Shown: piece by piece, positions 37,813 through 49,556 of the stretch
Position numbering within the stretch: the first letter of the stretch is position 1
How the letters are laid out: each line of letters starts with the position of its first letter
Origin: Saccharopolyspora rhizosphaerae
GTDB taxonomy: Bacteria; Actinomycetota; Actinomycetes; Mycobacteriales; Pseudonocardiaceae
NCBI RefSeq assembly: GCF_003931915.1
Contig: NZ_RSAA01000008.1
Location: 62,001-126,000 of the forward strand
Reading direction: 5' to 3'
Length of the DNA stretch: 64,000 nucleotides
Notes under the pieces: generated by a model
Told to the model about the DNA's origin: nothing
Seen by the model: only the letters and a program-made list of their open reading frames with translations
The model's database searches: none
Translations under genes and position numbers: made by a program

Positions 37813-38110
37813 GCGAACTTCGGATGCCTCACCCGGACGGGTGCTCGTGAGGCGTTCAGAGCGAGTGGGGTCGCCCGGGCAGTCATCAGAGCCCGAGGCG
37901 TGTCAGGGGCGTGAGCGCTTGTGGGGGGTGTCAGAGCCCGTCAGGGTGTCAGAGCCTGTCGACGTCAGAGCGTGTCAGGGCCTGAGAACTTCTGGGCGCT
38001 GTCGGGCGTCAGAGCTCCGGGCCCTTGCCGTCGATCATGGCCTTGCCATCACCGGGTGAGGGTGTGCGCGTGGGAGGTGGTCTGAAGACCTCGCGGAGCC
38101 GCCGGTGGTC

Positions 38111-38665
38111 TTAGAGCCAGTCGTCGGGGGTTCCGGTGAGGAAGTCCTCCGGCCAGTACTGGGCGGGCGTGGTGGGCCGGGTGATGCCGGTGTAGGCGCC
38201 CTTGTAGAACAGCAACGGGTCTTCGCCGGTCGCTTCACCGAGGGTGCGGACCCGGCCGACGACGATGTGGTGGTCACCGCCGTCGAGCACCGACTCCACC
38301 GCGCAGTCCAGCCAGGTGAGGGCGCCGTCGAGGACCGGGGCTCCCGACGGCGCAGGAGTCCAGTCGAGGCCGGCGAACTTGTCCTCACCCCTGCGGCCGA
38401 AGACGGCGGAGACCTCGCGCTGCCCGGCCGCCAGGACGTTGACGCAGAAGTGCCCGGCCCTCTCGATCAACGGCCACGTCCGGGACGTCCTGCCCGGGCA
38501 GAACAGCACCAGCGGCGGGTCGAGGGACAGCGCTGAGAAGGACTGGCAGGCGAACCCCACCGGCTCGCCGTCGCACTCGGCGGTCACGACCGCGACGCCG
38601 GTGCAGAAGTGCCCGAGCGTGCGCCGGAACGCGGCGCCGTCGACCTCGGTGACCACGGCTTCCAC
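38111..38665 (-). CDS. hsaB: flavin reductase HsaB
   Basis: The 184-residue protein is the NADH:flavin reductase that supplies reduced FMN to HsaA. It has FRRTLGHFCTGVAVVTA, the flavin-binding SFSALSLDPPLVLFC and HFCVNVLAAGQ, resembling Rv3567c. GTG at 38665 was chosen because a GAGGGGG run lies 9 bp upstream, and length matches HsaB. It is the last gene of the seven-gene hsa operon, 11 bp after hsaC. Confidence 0.93.
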   Translation of the reverse strand: MEAVVTEVDGAAFRRTLGHFCTGVAVVTAECDGEPVGFACQSFSALSLDPPLVLFCPGRTSRTWPLIERAGHFCVNVLAAGQREVSAVFGRRGEDKFAGLDWTPAPSGAPVLDGALTWLDCAVESVLDGGDHHIVVGRVRTLGEATGEDPLLFYKGAYTGITRPTTPAQYWPEDFLTGTPDDWL

Positions 38666-38676
38666 CTCGTTCCCCC

Positions 38677-41634
<2,958 letters not shown>

Positions 41635-41647
41635 GCAGCGCTCCTAC

Positions 41648-42691
41648 TCACTCGGCCTTCTCGCGCTGCAGTTCCAGCGCGATGTCGATCAGCTGGTCCT
41701 CCTGGCCGCCGACGAGCTTGCGCTCCCCGGCCCGGACCAGCAGTTGCGCCTGGCTCACGCCGTAGCGTTCGGCCTGGTTCGCGGCGTGCTTGAGGAAGCT
41801 GGAGTACACCCCGGCGTAGCCCATCATCAGCGCGGAGCGGTCGAGCAGGCACTCCTCCGGCATCGCCGGGCGCACCACGTCCTCCGCGGCGTCGGCGATG
41901 GCGAAGAAGTCCACGCCGGTGCGGAACCCGAGCTTGTCGCACACCCCGACGAACGCCTCCACCGGCGTGTTGCCGGCCCCGGCCCCGAACCGCCGTGCGC
42001 TGCCGTCGATCTGGACGGCACCGGCGCGGGCGGCGGCGACGGAGTTGGCCACGCTCACCCCGAGGTTCTCGTGCCCGTGGAAGCCGATCTGCGCCTCGCC
42101 ACCGATCTCGGCGTCGATGGCCGCGACCCGCTCGGTGACCTGCTCGAGCACCAGCGCTCCGGCGGAGTCGACGACGTGAACGCACTGGCAGCCGGCGTCG
42201 ACCATGATCCGCGCCTGCTTGGCCAGCACCTCCGGCGGCTGGGAGTGGGCCATCATGAGGAACCCGACGGTCTCCATGCCCTGCTCGCGCGCCAGCCCGA
42301 AGTGCTGCACCGACACGTCGGCCTCGGTGCAGTGGGTGGCGATCCGGCACACCGACGCGCCGTTGTCGCGCGAGATGACGATGTCGTCGGTGACGCCCAC
42401 GCCGGGCAGCATGAGCACCGCGATCTTGGCGTGGCGCGCGGTCTCCGCCGCGAGGGTGATCAGCTCTTGCTCGGGCGTGCGCGAGAAGCCGTAGTTGAAC
42501 GAGGACCCGCCGAGCCCGTCGCCGTGGGTCACCTCGATCACCGGGACCCCGGCGCCGTCGAGCGCCGTGACGATGTCGCGCACCTCGTCGGCGGTGAACT
42601 GGTGGCGCTTGTGGTGCGAGCCGTCGCGCAACGAGGTGTCGGTGATGCGCAGGTCCAGCTCGTCGCTGTAGGTCTTGGGCAGTCCGGTCAC
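41648..42691 (-). CDS. hsaF: 4-hydroxy-2-oxoacid aldolase HsaF
   Basis: The 347-residue DRE-TIM-type aldolase cleaves 4-hydroxy-2-oxohexanoate to pyruvate and propanal. The metal site is in [15 protein letters not shown] near residue 17 and GFHGHENLG near residue 205. The C-terminal communication domain that pairs with HsaG is present, so substrate channelling is expected. The ATG overlaps the hsaG stop by four bases. Resembles Rv3534c. Confidence 0.95.
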   Translation of the reverse strand: MTGLPKTYSDELDLRITDTSLRDGSHHKRHQFTADEVRDIVTALDGAGVPVIEVTHGDGLGGSSFNYGFSRTPEQELITLAAETARHAKIAVLMLPGVGVTDDIVISRDNGASVCRIATHCTEADVSVQHFGLAREQGMETVGFLMMAHSQPPEVLAKQARIMVDAGCQCVHVVDSAGALVLEQVTERVAAIDAEIGGEAQIGFHGHENLGVSVANSVAAARAGAVQIDGSARRFGAGAGNTPVEAFVGVCDKLGFRTGVDFFAIADAAEDVVRPAMPEECLLDRSALMMGYAGVYSSFLKHAANQAERYGVSQAQLLVRAGERKLVGGQEDQLIDIALELQREKAE

Positions 42692-43593
42692 CGCGCGGCC
42701 TCCTTCTGCAGCGCCCCGGTGCGGGCGAGTCCTTCGCCGACCCGCACGGCGGCGGCGGTCATGATGTCGAGGTTCCCGGAGTACTTGGGCAGGAAGTCGC
42801 CCGCGCCTTCAACTTCGACGAACACCGCCACGCGGGCCTGACCACCGGTGACGGCCGAGGGCGGGTCGAACTGCGGCTCGGAGAGCAGCCGGTACCCGGG
42901 GACGTACTCGGCGATGTCGCGGGCCATCCTCGTGATCGACTCACCGATGGCGTCGGTGTCGGCGTCGGGCGGGATGGCGCAGAAGATGGTGTCCCGCATG
43001 ATCATCGGCGGGTCGGCGGGGTTGAGCACGATGATGGCCTTCCCGCGCTCAGCTCCGCCGATGACCTCGATGCCCTTGGAGGTGGTGCGGGTGAACTCGT
43101 CGATGTTCGACCGCGTTCCGGGCCCGGCCGACACCGAGGCCACGGAGGCGACGATCTCGGCGTAGGCGACCGGGACCACCCGCGACACGGCGTGCACGAT
43201 CGGGATGGTGGCCTGCCCGCCGCAGGTGATGAGGTTGATGTTGGGCGCGTCGAGGTGCTCGTCGATGTTGACCGGTGGCACCACGTAGGGCCCGACCGCG
43301 GCCGGGGTGAGGTCGATGGCGCGGATGCCGCGCTCGGCGTAGCGCGGGGCGTTGGCCTTGTGCACGTAGGCCGAGGTCGCCTCGAAGACCAGGTCCGGAG
43401 TTCCGTTGTCCAACAACCAGCCCACGCCTTGGGAGCTGGTCGCCACGCCCAGGTCGGCGGCTCGGCGCAGACCGTCGCTGTCCGGGTCGATGCCGATCAT
43501 CCAGGCCGGTTCGACGTCCTTCGAGCGGCTGAGCTTGTAGAGCAGGTCGGTGCCGATGTTGCCCGACCCGACGATGGCCGCCTTCGCGGTCAT
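42688..43593 (-). CDS. hsaG: acylating propanal/acetaldehyde dehydrogenase HsaG
   Basis: The 301-residue enzyme converts propanal to propionyl-CoA with NAD and CoA. The Rossmann motif is [13 protein letters not shown] at the N-terminus and the nucleophilic Cys is in [12 protein letters not shown]. It forms a complex with HsaF, to which it is coupled by an ATGA overlap. The ATG at 43593 fits the family length. Resembles Rv3535c. Confidence 0.95.
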   Translation of the reverse strand: MTAKAAIVGSGNIGTDLLYKLSRSKDVEPAWMIGIDPDSDGLRRAADLGVATSSQGVGWLLDNGTPDLVFEATSAYVHKANAPRYAERGIRAIDLTPAAVGPYVVPPVNIDEHLDAPNINLITCGGQATIPIVHAVSRVVPVAYAEIVASVASVSAGPGTRSNIDEFTRTTSKGIEVIGGAERGKAIIVLNPADPPMIMRDTIFCAIPPDADTDAIGESITRMARDIAEYVPGYRLLSEPQFDPPSAVTGGQARVAVFVEVEGAGDFLPKYSGNLDIMTAAAVRVGEGLARTGALQKEAAR

Positions 43594-43684
43594 GACGCCC
43601 CTCCTGTGATGAGTAGAAGTCGTTGTGCACACCGGTCTTTCGCGCGACCGGAAGCGGCGGTGACTGCGCTGTCCACAACACCCC

Positions 43685-44461
43685 CTAGGGTTTCGCGGTG
43701 AGGCCGACGGTGCCGAGACCGGAGAACTCGGCCTGGAAGGTGTCCCCCGGCCGCAGGTCGATGGCGCGGGTGCAGGAGCCGGGCAGCACGACGTTGCCCG
43801 CCTGCAGCCGCACCCCGAAGCCGGCGACCTTGTTGGCCAGCCAGGCCACGGCGGTCGCGGGGTTGCCCAGCACCGCGTCCGAGCGGCCCTCCGCGACGAC
43901 CTCGCCGTTGCGGTGCAGCACGGCTTCGATGCCGCGCGGGTCGAGCTCGCCGGGAGCCACGCGTGCCGCACCGAGCACGAAGCCGGCGGAGGAGGCGTTG
44001 TCGGCGATGGTGTCGGCGATCCCGATGCGCCAGTCCTGGATGCGGCTGTCGATCAGCTCGATCGAGGGGATCAGCGCCTCGGTGCGCTCCAGCACGCCTT
44101 GCTCGTCACAACCCGGTGGGACGTCCTCGGCCAGCAGGAACCCGACCTCGACCTCCACCCGCGGGTAGCAGTAGGCGCGCGCGTCGATCGGCACGTCCTC
44201 GGCCAGCCGCATGTCGGTCAGCAGGTGCCCGTAGTCCGGTTCGTCGACGCCCATCATCTGCTGCATCGCCGGCGAGGACAGCCCCACCTTGTGCCCGGCG
44301 ACCGGACTGCCGCGGCGGCGGATGTTGATCAGCTGGATCTGGTAGGCGTCGACCACGTCGATGTCCGGGTGCGACTCGACCAGCGGCGGGACCGGTTCCC
44401 GCTCGCGCTCCGCCCGCCACAACCGCTCGGCGAGCCCTTCCCGGGTCTCGGCGCTGAGCAT
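43685..44461 (-). CDS. hsaE: 2-hydroxypentadienoate hydratase HsaE
   Basis: The 258-residue hydratase adds water to 2-hydroxyhexa-2,4-dienoate. It has [12 protein letters not shown], the metal-binding [10 protein letters not shown] and [25 protein letters not shown] near the C-terminus. GGAGGTCGC in front selects the ATG at 44461 over an upstream in-frame ATG at 44530. It is the first gene of hsaEGFADCB, 91 bp before hsaG, behind three KstR-type boxes. Resembles Rv3536c. Confidence 0.94.
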   Translation of the reverse strand: MLSAETREGLAERLWRAEREREPVPPLVESHPDIDVVDAYQIQLINIRRRGSPVAGHKVGLSSPAMQQMMGVDEPDYGHLLTDMRLAEDVPIDARAYCYPRVEVEVGFLLAEDVPPGCDEQGVLERTEALIPSIELIDSRIQDWRIGIADTIADNASSAGFVLGAARVAPGELDPRGIEAVLHRNGEVVAEGRSDAVLGNPATAVAWLANKVAGFGVRLQAGNVVLPGSCTRAIDLRPGDTFQAEFSGLGTVGLTAKP

Positions 44462-44482
44462 GCGACCTCCACGAACACCGAC

Positions 44483-44496
44483 TGGAACAGGTTCCC
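44483..44496. promoter_or_regulatory. KstR-like box of the hsa operon, proximal
   Basis: TGGAACAGGTTCCC lacks only the final A; it lies 22 bp before hsaE. Confidence 0.7.
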
Positions 44497-44504
44497 ATTC
44501 GCAG

Positions 44505-44518
44505 AGGAACCGGTTCAC
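44505..44518. promoter_or_regulatory. KstR-like box of the hsa operon, middle
   Basis: AGGAACCGGTTCAC keeps the AACNNGTT core; both outer bases differ. It is 22 bp, two helical turns, from the proximal box. Confidence 0.55.
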
Positions 44519-44561
44519 GTGCAACTTCACGCCACATCATACCGCCCGAAGCGGGAAAATC

Positions 44562-44575
44562 TATAACATGTTTCA
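44562..44575. promoter_or_regulatory. KstR box of the hsa operon, distal
   Basis: TATAACATGTTTCA is a full match. It overlaps the ltp2 stop codon, 101 bp before hsaE. Confidence 0.85.
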
Positions 44576-45739
44576 GTTGGTTGTCAGCACGAGGCCGCTG
44601 GTGGGGACGCCGGTGCCCGCGGTCACCAGGACGTTGTCGACCTCGTCGACCTGGTTGACCGCCGTGCCGCGGACCTGGCGGACCGCTTCGGCGATGCCGT
44701 TCATCCCGTGGACGTAGGCCTCCCCCAGCTGCCCGCCGTGGGTGTTGAGCGGCAACCGCCCGCCGTGCTCGATCGCGCCGTCGGCGATGAAGTCCTTGGC
44801 CTCACCCCGCCCGCAGAAACCCAGCTCCTCGAGCTGGACCAGCACGAACGGCGTGAAGTGGTCGTAGAGGACCCCCACCTGCACGTCCTGCGGCCCGAGG
44901 CCGGACTGCTCCCACAGCTGCCGCGCCACCACGCCCATCTCGGGCAGGCCGGTGAGCTCGTCGCGGTAGTAGCTGGTCATGGTGAACTGGTCCGGTCCGC
45001 TGCCCTGCGCCGCCGCGGCCACGACCGCGGGTGGCTGCGCGAGGTCCCGGGCCCGCTCCAGGCTGGTGACCACCAGCGCCACACCGCCGTCGCTCTCCTG
45101 GCAGCAGTCCAGCAACCGCAGCGGTTCGGTGATCCACCGCGAGTTCTGGTGGTCCTCCAGCGTGATCGGCCGCTCGTAGAACCAGGCGTTCGGGTTGGTG
45201 GCGGCGTGCTTGCGGTCGGCGACCGCGATGCGGCCGAAGTCCTCGCTGGTCGCGCCGTACTCGTGCATGTACCGGCGGGCGAACATGGCCACCTGCGCGC
45301 CCGGCGTGCCCAGGCCCATCGGGTAGGACCAGCTGTTGTCCAGGCCCGTCGAGGTGGCTTGCCCGGACAAGCCGGCGTTGAACTGGCCGAACCGCTGCCC
45401 CGAGCGCTCGTTGAACGCCCGGTAGCAGACCACGACCTCGGCCATCCCGGTCGCCACGGCCATGGCCGCCTGCTGCACGGTGGCGCAGGCGGCGCCGCCG
45501 CCGTAGTGGATGCGGCTGAAGTAGCTCAAGTGCGGGATGCCGACCTCTCGGGCCACCGCCACCTCGGTGTTGGTGTCCATCGTGAAGGTGACCAGCCCGT
45601 CCACGTCGGACGGTTCCAGCCCGGCGTCGGCGAGCGCGCCGCGCACGCACTCGGCGGCCAGCTGCAGCTCGCTGCGCCCGGAGTCCTTGGAGAACTCGGT
45701 CGCGCCGATGCCGGCGATCGCGGTCGTACCTGAGATCAT
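44573..45739 (-). CDS. ltp2: steroid side-chain aldolase Ltp2
   Basis: The 388-residue thiolase-fold protein follows Ltp2 (Rv3540c), which with the DUF35 domain of ChsH2 performs the retro-aldol step releasing propionyl-CoA from the last side-chain unit. Features include RIHYGGGAACATVQQA, DCCQESDGGVALVV and LPLNTHGGQLGEAYVHGMNG. It ends the chsE1-chsE2-chsH2-chsH1-ltp2 operon. Its ATG overlaps the chsH1 stop. Confidence 0.94.
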   Translation of the reverse strand: MISGTTAIAGIGATEFSKDSGRSELQLAAECVRGALADAGLEPSDVDGLVTFTMDTNTEVAVAREVGIPHLSYFSRIHYGGGAACATVQQAAMAVATGMAEVVVCYRAFNERSGQRFGQFNAGLSGQATSTGLDNSWSYPMGLGTPGAQVAMFARRYMHEYGATSEDFGRIAVADRKHAATNPNAWFYERPITLEDHQNSRWITEPLRLLDCCQESDGGVALVVTSLERARDLAQPPAVVAAAAQGSGPDQFTMTSYYRDELTGLPEMGVVARQLWEQSGLGPQDVQVGVLYDHFTPFVLVQLEELGFCGRGEAKDFIADGAIEHGGRLPLNTHGGQLGEAYVHGMNGIAEAVRQVRGTAVNQVDEVDNVLVTAGTGVPTSGLVLTTN

Positions 45740-46161
45740 CGGGTCACCTCCGGCAGCTCCAGCCGCACGCGGCCGGTGACGTGCGTGCCGAGCTGGTTTC
45801 GGCCCAGCACCTCGACGACGAACACGTCGTCGCTCCGTTCGAGCACCTGGCCGTGCAGGGTCAGCGTGTCGTAGGCGTAGCAGGGCACGCCGAGCTTGAT
45901 CGACACCCCGCGCACCAGCGCCTCCGGGCCCGCCCAGTCGGTGACGTAGCGCTGCACCAGTCCCGTCGTGGTGAGGATGTTGAGGAAGATGTCCTGAGAC
46001 CCCTTGGCCTGCGCCAGGTCCCGGTCGTGGTGCACGTCCTGGAAGTCCCGGGTTGCGATCGCCGTGCTGACGATGAAGGTCGGGGTCGCCTCGATGCGCT
46101 CCTCGGGCAGCGCGTCGCCGATGGCGACCTCGTCCGCCCGACGTGTCCGTGTCAGGGTCAT
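45736..46161 (-). CDS. chsH1: MaoC-type enoyl-CoA hydratase subunit ChsH1
   Basis: The 141-residue hotdog-fold protein has ATRDFQDVHHDRDLAQAKG, the MaoC hydratase motif with D and H, and SQDIFLNILTTTGLVQRYV. ChsH1 forms a heterotetramer with ChsH2 to hydrate the 3-oxo-pregna-diene-20-carboxyl-CoA side chain. GGAGAAGG selects ATG 46161 over an upstream ATG at 46194. Resembles Rv3541c. Confidence 0.92.
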   Translation of the reverse strand: MTLTRTRRADEVAIGDALPEERIEATPTFIVSTAIATRDFQDVHHDRDLAQAKGSQDIFLNILTTTGLVQRYVTDWAGPEALVRGVSIKLGVPCYAYDTLTLHGQVLERSDDVFVVEVLGRNQLGTHVTGRVRLELPEVTR

Positions 46162-46231
46162 GCCTTCTCCAGTGCTCTGCGGGGGCACCCGCACCGGTCG
46201 GACGGAAGAGCGGTCGCTGCGCGGTGGCCGC

Positions 46232-47197
46232 TCACAGGTCCTCCGCAGGGGTCCAGTACGGCAGGGTCAGTTCGTCGTCGACGCGCTGGTAGGCCACCCG
46301 GACGCGCTGCCCGACCTCCACCGCCTCGGGGTCGACGTCGTGCAGTTCGCCGAGGACCCGCACGCCCTCGTCGAGTTCGACCAGGGCGATCACCAGCGGG
46401 AGCTGCTTGCCGGGGATCGCCGGCCGGTGGTGCACGACGTAGCTGTAGACCTCGCCGAGGCCGCCGGAGACCAGGTGGGTCCGCTTGGTGGCCCCGCACT
46501 CCGGGCACATCGGACCCGGCGGGTGCCGCAGCAACCCGCACCCGCCGCAGCGCTGGATGCGCAGTTCGCCGACCGCAGTGCCCTCCCAGAAGTAGGCCGT
46601 GTCGCGGTTGATCGCGGGGCGGATGACCTCGGCCGGCGGTTCCGGTTCAGGCGAGGGCCCCGGGTTCTCGGCTTCAGCGGGCCGGAACTTCAGGACCCGG
46701 AACATCATCTCGGCGACCGGCTCGTCGCCGACGTACCAGGTGTTGCGGGTGGTGACGAACCAGCCCTCGCCGAGCCCGGTCTTCTTCGGGCCCACCACCG
46801 AGTCGAGCTTGGTGGTGACCGTGACGTGCTCGTCGTGCCGCAGGTAGCGGTGGTAGGTCTGGTCGCAGTTGGTGGCCACGACCGAGACGTAGCCGGCCTC
46901 GTCGAGCGCGCCCATCATGGCGTAGAGCGGGTCATCGGGATCGCGCTGCGGGTTCAGCCCGCCCATCGTCCACACCTGGGCCATCGCCGGCGGCGCCACG
47001 AGTCCACCGTGGACGGACTGCGCCGCGGCCTCGGGGTCGGTGTAGACCGGGTTGGCGTCGCGCATCGCCTCGACCCAGTTGTTGATCATCGGCAGGTTCA
47101 CCGGATCGCGGGCAGGGCGCGGCGCGCTGGAACCGCCCTCGGCGATCCGCTTCGCCTCCGCCCGGATCTCGTCGGCTTCGGTGGCGGTACTGGTCAT
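46232..47197 (-). CDS. chsH2: MaoC-DUF35 fusion subunit ChsH2
   Basis: The 321-residue protein has an N-terminal MaoC-like domain (about 20-175, with VHGGLVAPPAMAQVW) and a C-terminal DUF35 domain with zinc ribbon QRCGGCGLLRHPPGPMCPEC near residue 225. The first half pairs with ChsH1 in hydration; the second half binds Ltp2. An acidic-proline linker joins them. Resembles Rv3542c. The 70-bp gap to chsH1 is the largest inside this operon. Confidence 0.94.
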   Translation of the reverse strand: MTSTATEADEIRAEAKRIAEGGSSAPRPARDPVNLPMINNWVEAMRDANPVYTDPEAAAQSVHGGLVAPPAMAQVWTMGGLNPQRDPDDPLYAMMGALDEAGYVSVVATNCDQTYHRYLRHDEHVTVTTKLDSVVGPKKTGLGEGWFVTTRNTWYVGDEPVAEMMFRVLKFRPAEAENPGPSPEPEPPAEVIRPAINRDTAYFWEGTAVGELRIQRCGGCGLLRHPPGPMCPECGATKRTHLVSGGLGEVYSYVVHHRPAIPGKQLPLVIALVELDEGVRVLGELHDVDPEAVEVGQRVRVAYQRVDDELTLPYWTPAEDL

Positions 47198-47211
47198 GTC
47201 ACTCCCATTCC

Positions 47212-48366
47212 TCAGCGCGGGACCCGCGGCAGTCCCAGACCTGCCGTGGCGATCAGCTCCCGCTGGACCTCGCTGACGCCGCCGCCGAACGTCAGCACGA
47301 GGTTCCGCTTGGCCTGAACGTCCAGCCAGTGCAGTAGTTCTGCGGTTTCCTCATCGGACGGGTCGCCGTGGCGACCGACGATCTCCTCCAGCTCACGACC
47401 CAGCGCCTGCACGGTCTCGGACGAGAACACCTTGGTCGCCGAGGCGTCGGCGACCTCCACCGGGCCGAGCGAGGCCGACGCGGCGACCTGCCAGTTGAGC
47501 AGCTCGTTGACCCGTTCGAAGGCCCGCACCCGCGCGAGGGCCCGGCGCACGTCGTCGTGTTCGAGCAGTCCGCGTTCGCGCGCCCACGCGTGCACGCGCT
47601 CGCGCAACCCGCCGGTGCGGCCCGAGGGGCCGAGCATGACGCGCTCGTGGTTGAGCTGGGTCGTGATCAGCTTCCAGCCCTGGTCCTGCTCCCCGACCAG
47701 CATCGAGGCCGGAACGCGCACGTCGTTGTAGTAGGTGGCGTTGACGTGGTGCGACCCGTCGGCGGTGATGATCGGCGTCCACGAGTACCCGGGATCGCTG
47801 GTGTCGACGATGAGGATCGAGATGCCCTTGTGCTTGGGCGCGTCGGGGTTGGTGCGGCAGGCCAGCCAGAGGTAGTCGGCGTCGTGGCCGCCGGTGGTGA
47901 AGATCTTCTGGCCGTTCACCACGTAGTCGTCGCCGTCGCGGACGGCGGTGGTGCGCAACGAGGCGAGGTCGGTGCCCGCTTCGGGTTCGCTGTAGCCGAT
48001 GGCGAAGTGCACGTCCCCGGCGAGGATCTTGGGCAGGAAGAAGGACTTCTGCTCCTCGGTGCCGTAGGTCTGCAGCGTCGGCCCGACGGTCTGCAAGGTC
48101 ACCGACGGCAGCTGCACGTCCGCCCGGGCGGCCTCGTTGGCGAAGATGTACTGCTCGACGTCGCCGAAGCCCCGACCGCCGTACTCCTCGGGCCATCCCA
48201 CACCGAGCCAGCCGTCCCGCCCCATCCTGCGCACCACCGCGCGGTGCGCCTCGTCGTGGCGGTCGACCGCGAGCGCGGCGCGCTCTTCGGCGGTGACGAG
48301 GTTGGTGAAGTACTCGCGCAGCTCGGCCTGCAACGCCCGCTGCTCCTCGGTGAGTTCGATGAACAC
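47212..48366 (-). CDS. chsE2: acyl-CoA dehydrogenase subunit ChsE2 (FadE29)
   Basis: The 384-residue protein follows FadE29 (Rv3543c) almost throughout: MFIELTEEQRALQAELREYF, HFAIGYSEPEAGTDLASLRTT, GISILIVDTSDPGYSW. With ChsE1 it makes an alpha2beta2 FAD enzyme that dehydrogenates the three-carbon steroid side-chain CoA thioester. It lies 9 bp after chsE1. Confidence 0.95.
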   Translation of the reverse strand: MFIELTEEQRALQAELREYFTNLVTAEERAALAVDRHDEAHRAVVRRMGRDGWLGVGWPEEYGGRGFGDVEQYIFANEAARADVQLPSVTLQTVGPTLQTYGTEEQKSFFLPKILAGDVHFAIGYSEPEAGTDLASLRTTAVRDGDDYVVNGQKIFTTGGHDADYLWLACRTNPDAPKHKGISILIVDTSDPGYSWTPIITADGSHHVNATYYNDVRVPASMLVGEQDQGWKLITTQLNHERVMLGPSGRTGGLRERVHAWARERGLLEHDDVRRALARVRAFERVNELLNWQVAASASLGPVEVADASATKVFSSETVQALGRELEEIVGRHGDPSDEETAELLHWLDVQAKRNLVLTFGGGVSEVQRELIATAGLGLPRVPR

Positions 48367-48375
48367 GACCCCTCC

Positions 48376-49431
48376 TCAGGCGTGTCGGGCGAGGACGTCG
48401 ACGCGGTGGGCGGCCCCACCTGCGAGCCGCGCGAGGTCCTTGACCTGCGAGTAGTAGCGGTGCATCGGGTAGGTGATGTCCACGCCGAGCCCGCCGTGCA
48501 GGTGGTGGCAGGTGTGCATCGCCGCGGGCGCCTGGTCGGCGAGCCAGAACGCCGCGACGTCGAGGTCCTCGCCGGCGTCGCGTCCGGTCCCCAACCGCCA
48601 GCACGCCGACAGCGCGGCCAGGTGCAGGGTGCGGTTGACGACGTAGACGTCGGCGATCTGCTGCGCGACGGCCTGGAACGCGGCGAGCGGTTTGCCGAAC
48701 TGGTGACGGGTGCGCAGGTGCTCGGCGGTGAGCTCGAGCGCCCCGGCCACGACACCGTCGCCCAACGCGCACATGCCCGCGAGCGCGCAGGCGTGCACGT
48801 CTGCCAGCAGCGCTTCCCCTGGGGCACCGAGGAGTTCGCAGTCGACGTCGTCGAGCCCGACCACCCACTCGGTGCCCGCCGAGGACGTGACCGAGTGCAG
48901 CGTGACACCGTCGGCGTGCGGGTCCACGAGCACGATCGCCGGCCCGTCCCCGGTGCTCGCCGAGACGAGCAGGCGGTGCGCGGTGTCGGCGTGCAGCACC
49001 CCGGTCTTGCGCCCGGTCACGCGCGAGTTCCGCAGCACCGCCCCGGGTTGCGCGGGCAGCGGCTTCGAGGGCTCGTTGAGCGCGGCGCTGAAGACGCGGT
49101 CCGGTTCGGCGAGCAGCCGGTCCTGCTGGGCCTCGTCGGCGTGCCGCGCGAGGGGCAGCACCCCGAAGGCCAGGGTGGCCAACGCCGGGACGGCGACGCC
49201 GGCCTTGCCGATCTCGGTGAGCACCAGGCCGACCTCCAGGGGGCCGAGCCCCGCGCCGCCCAGCCGCTCGGGGACCGGCAGCGACAGCAGGCCCGCTTCT
49301 CCCAGCGCCTTCCACACCGAATCGTCGAAACCGATTCCAGTTGAGGCGGATGCCCGCTCGGTCTCCCGCGTCAGCACTTCAGCCGCGAGATCCCGCACTG
49401 CCTGCTGCGTCTCTCCGAGCGTGAACTCCAT
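48376..49431 (-). CDS. chsE1: acyl-CoA dehydrogenase subunit ChsE1 (FadE28)
   Basis: The 351-residue protein is the diverged partner of ChsE2, resembling FadE28 (Rv3544c): LPVPERLGGAGLGPLEVGLVLTE, RHQFGKPLAAFQAVAQQIADVYV and HHLHGGLGVDITYPMHRYYS. It leads the five-gene operon for the last beta-oxidation cycle. A full KstR box is 32 bp upstream. Confidence 0.94.
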   Translation of the reverse strand: MEFTLGETQQAVRDLAAEVLTRETERASASTGIGFDDSVWKALGEAGLLSLPVPERLGGAGLGPLEVGLVLTEIGKAGVAVPALATLAFGVLPLARHADEAQQDRLLAEPDRVFSAALNEPSKPLPAQPGAVLRNSRVTGRKTGVLHADTAHRLLVSASTGDGPAIVLVDPHADGVTLHSVTSSAGTEWVVGLDDVDCELLGAPGEALLADVHACALAGMCALGDGVVAGALELTAEHLRTRHQFGKPLAAFQAVAQQIADVYVVNRTLHLAALSACWRLGTGRDAGEDLDVAAFWLADQAPAAMHTCHHLHGGLGVDITYPMHRYYSQVKDLARLAGGAAHRVDVLARHA

Positions 49432-49462
49432 CCCGCCCCCTCGACCGACCCCGGTCTCGTTG

Positions 49463-49476
49463 TGAAACTTGTTCTA
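49463..49476. promoter_or_regulatory. KstR box upstream of chsE1
   Basis: TGAAACTTGTTCTA is a full match, 32 bp before the chsE1 start. Confidence 0.87.
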
Positions 49477-49556
49477 GTTCTACCGCCTCGGCGTCCTCCC
49501 GCGCAAGACGCCGGAACCGGCTCTCCCGGGCGCCTCGGCGACACGCCGCGCCTGCG

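Noticed and set aside
37880..38030. Degenerate GTCAGAGC/TGTCAGGG repeats as a possible origin or integration site
   Set aside because: Units are irregular, there is no integrase or tRNA, and no DnaA-box-like pattern was seen.
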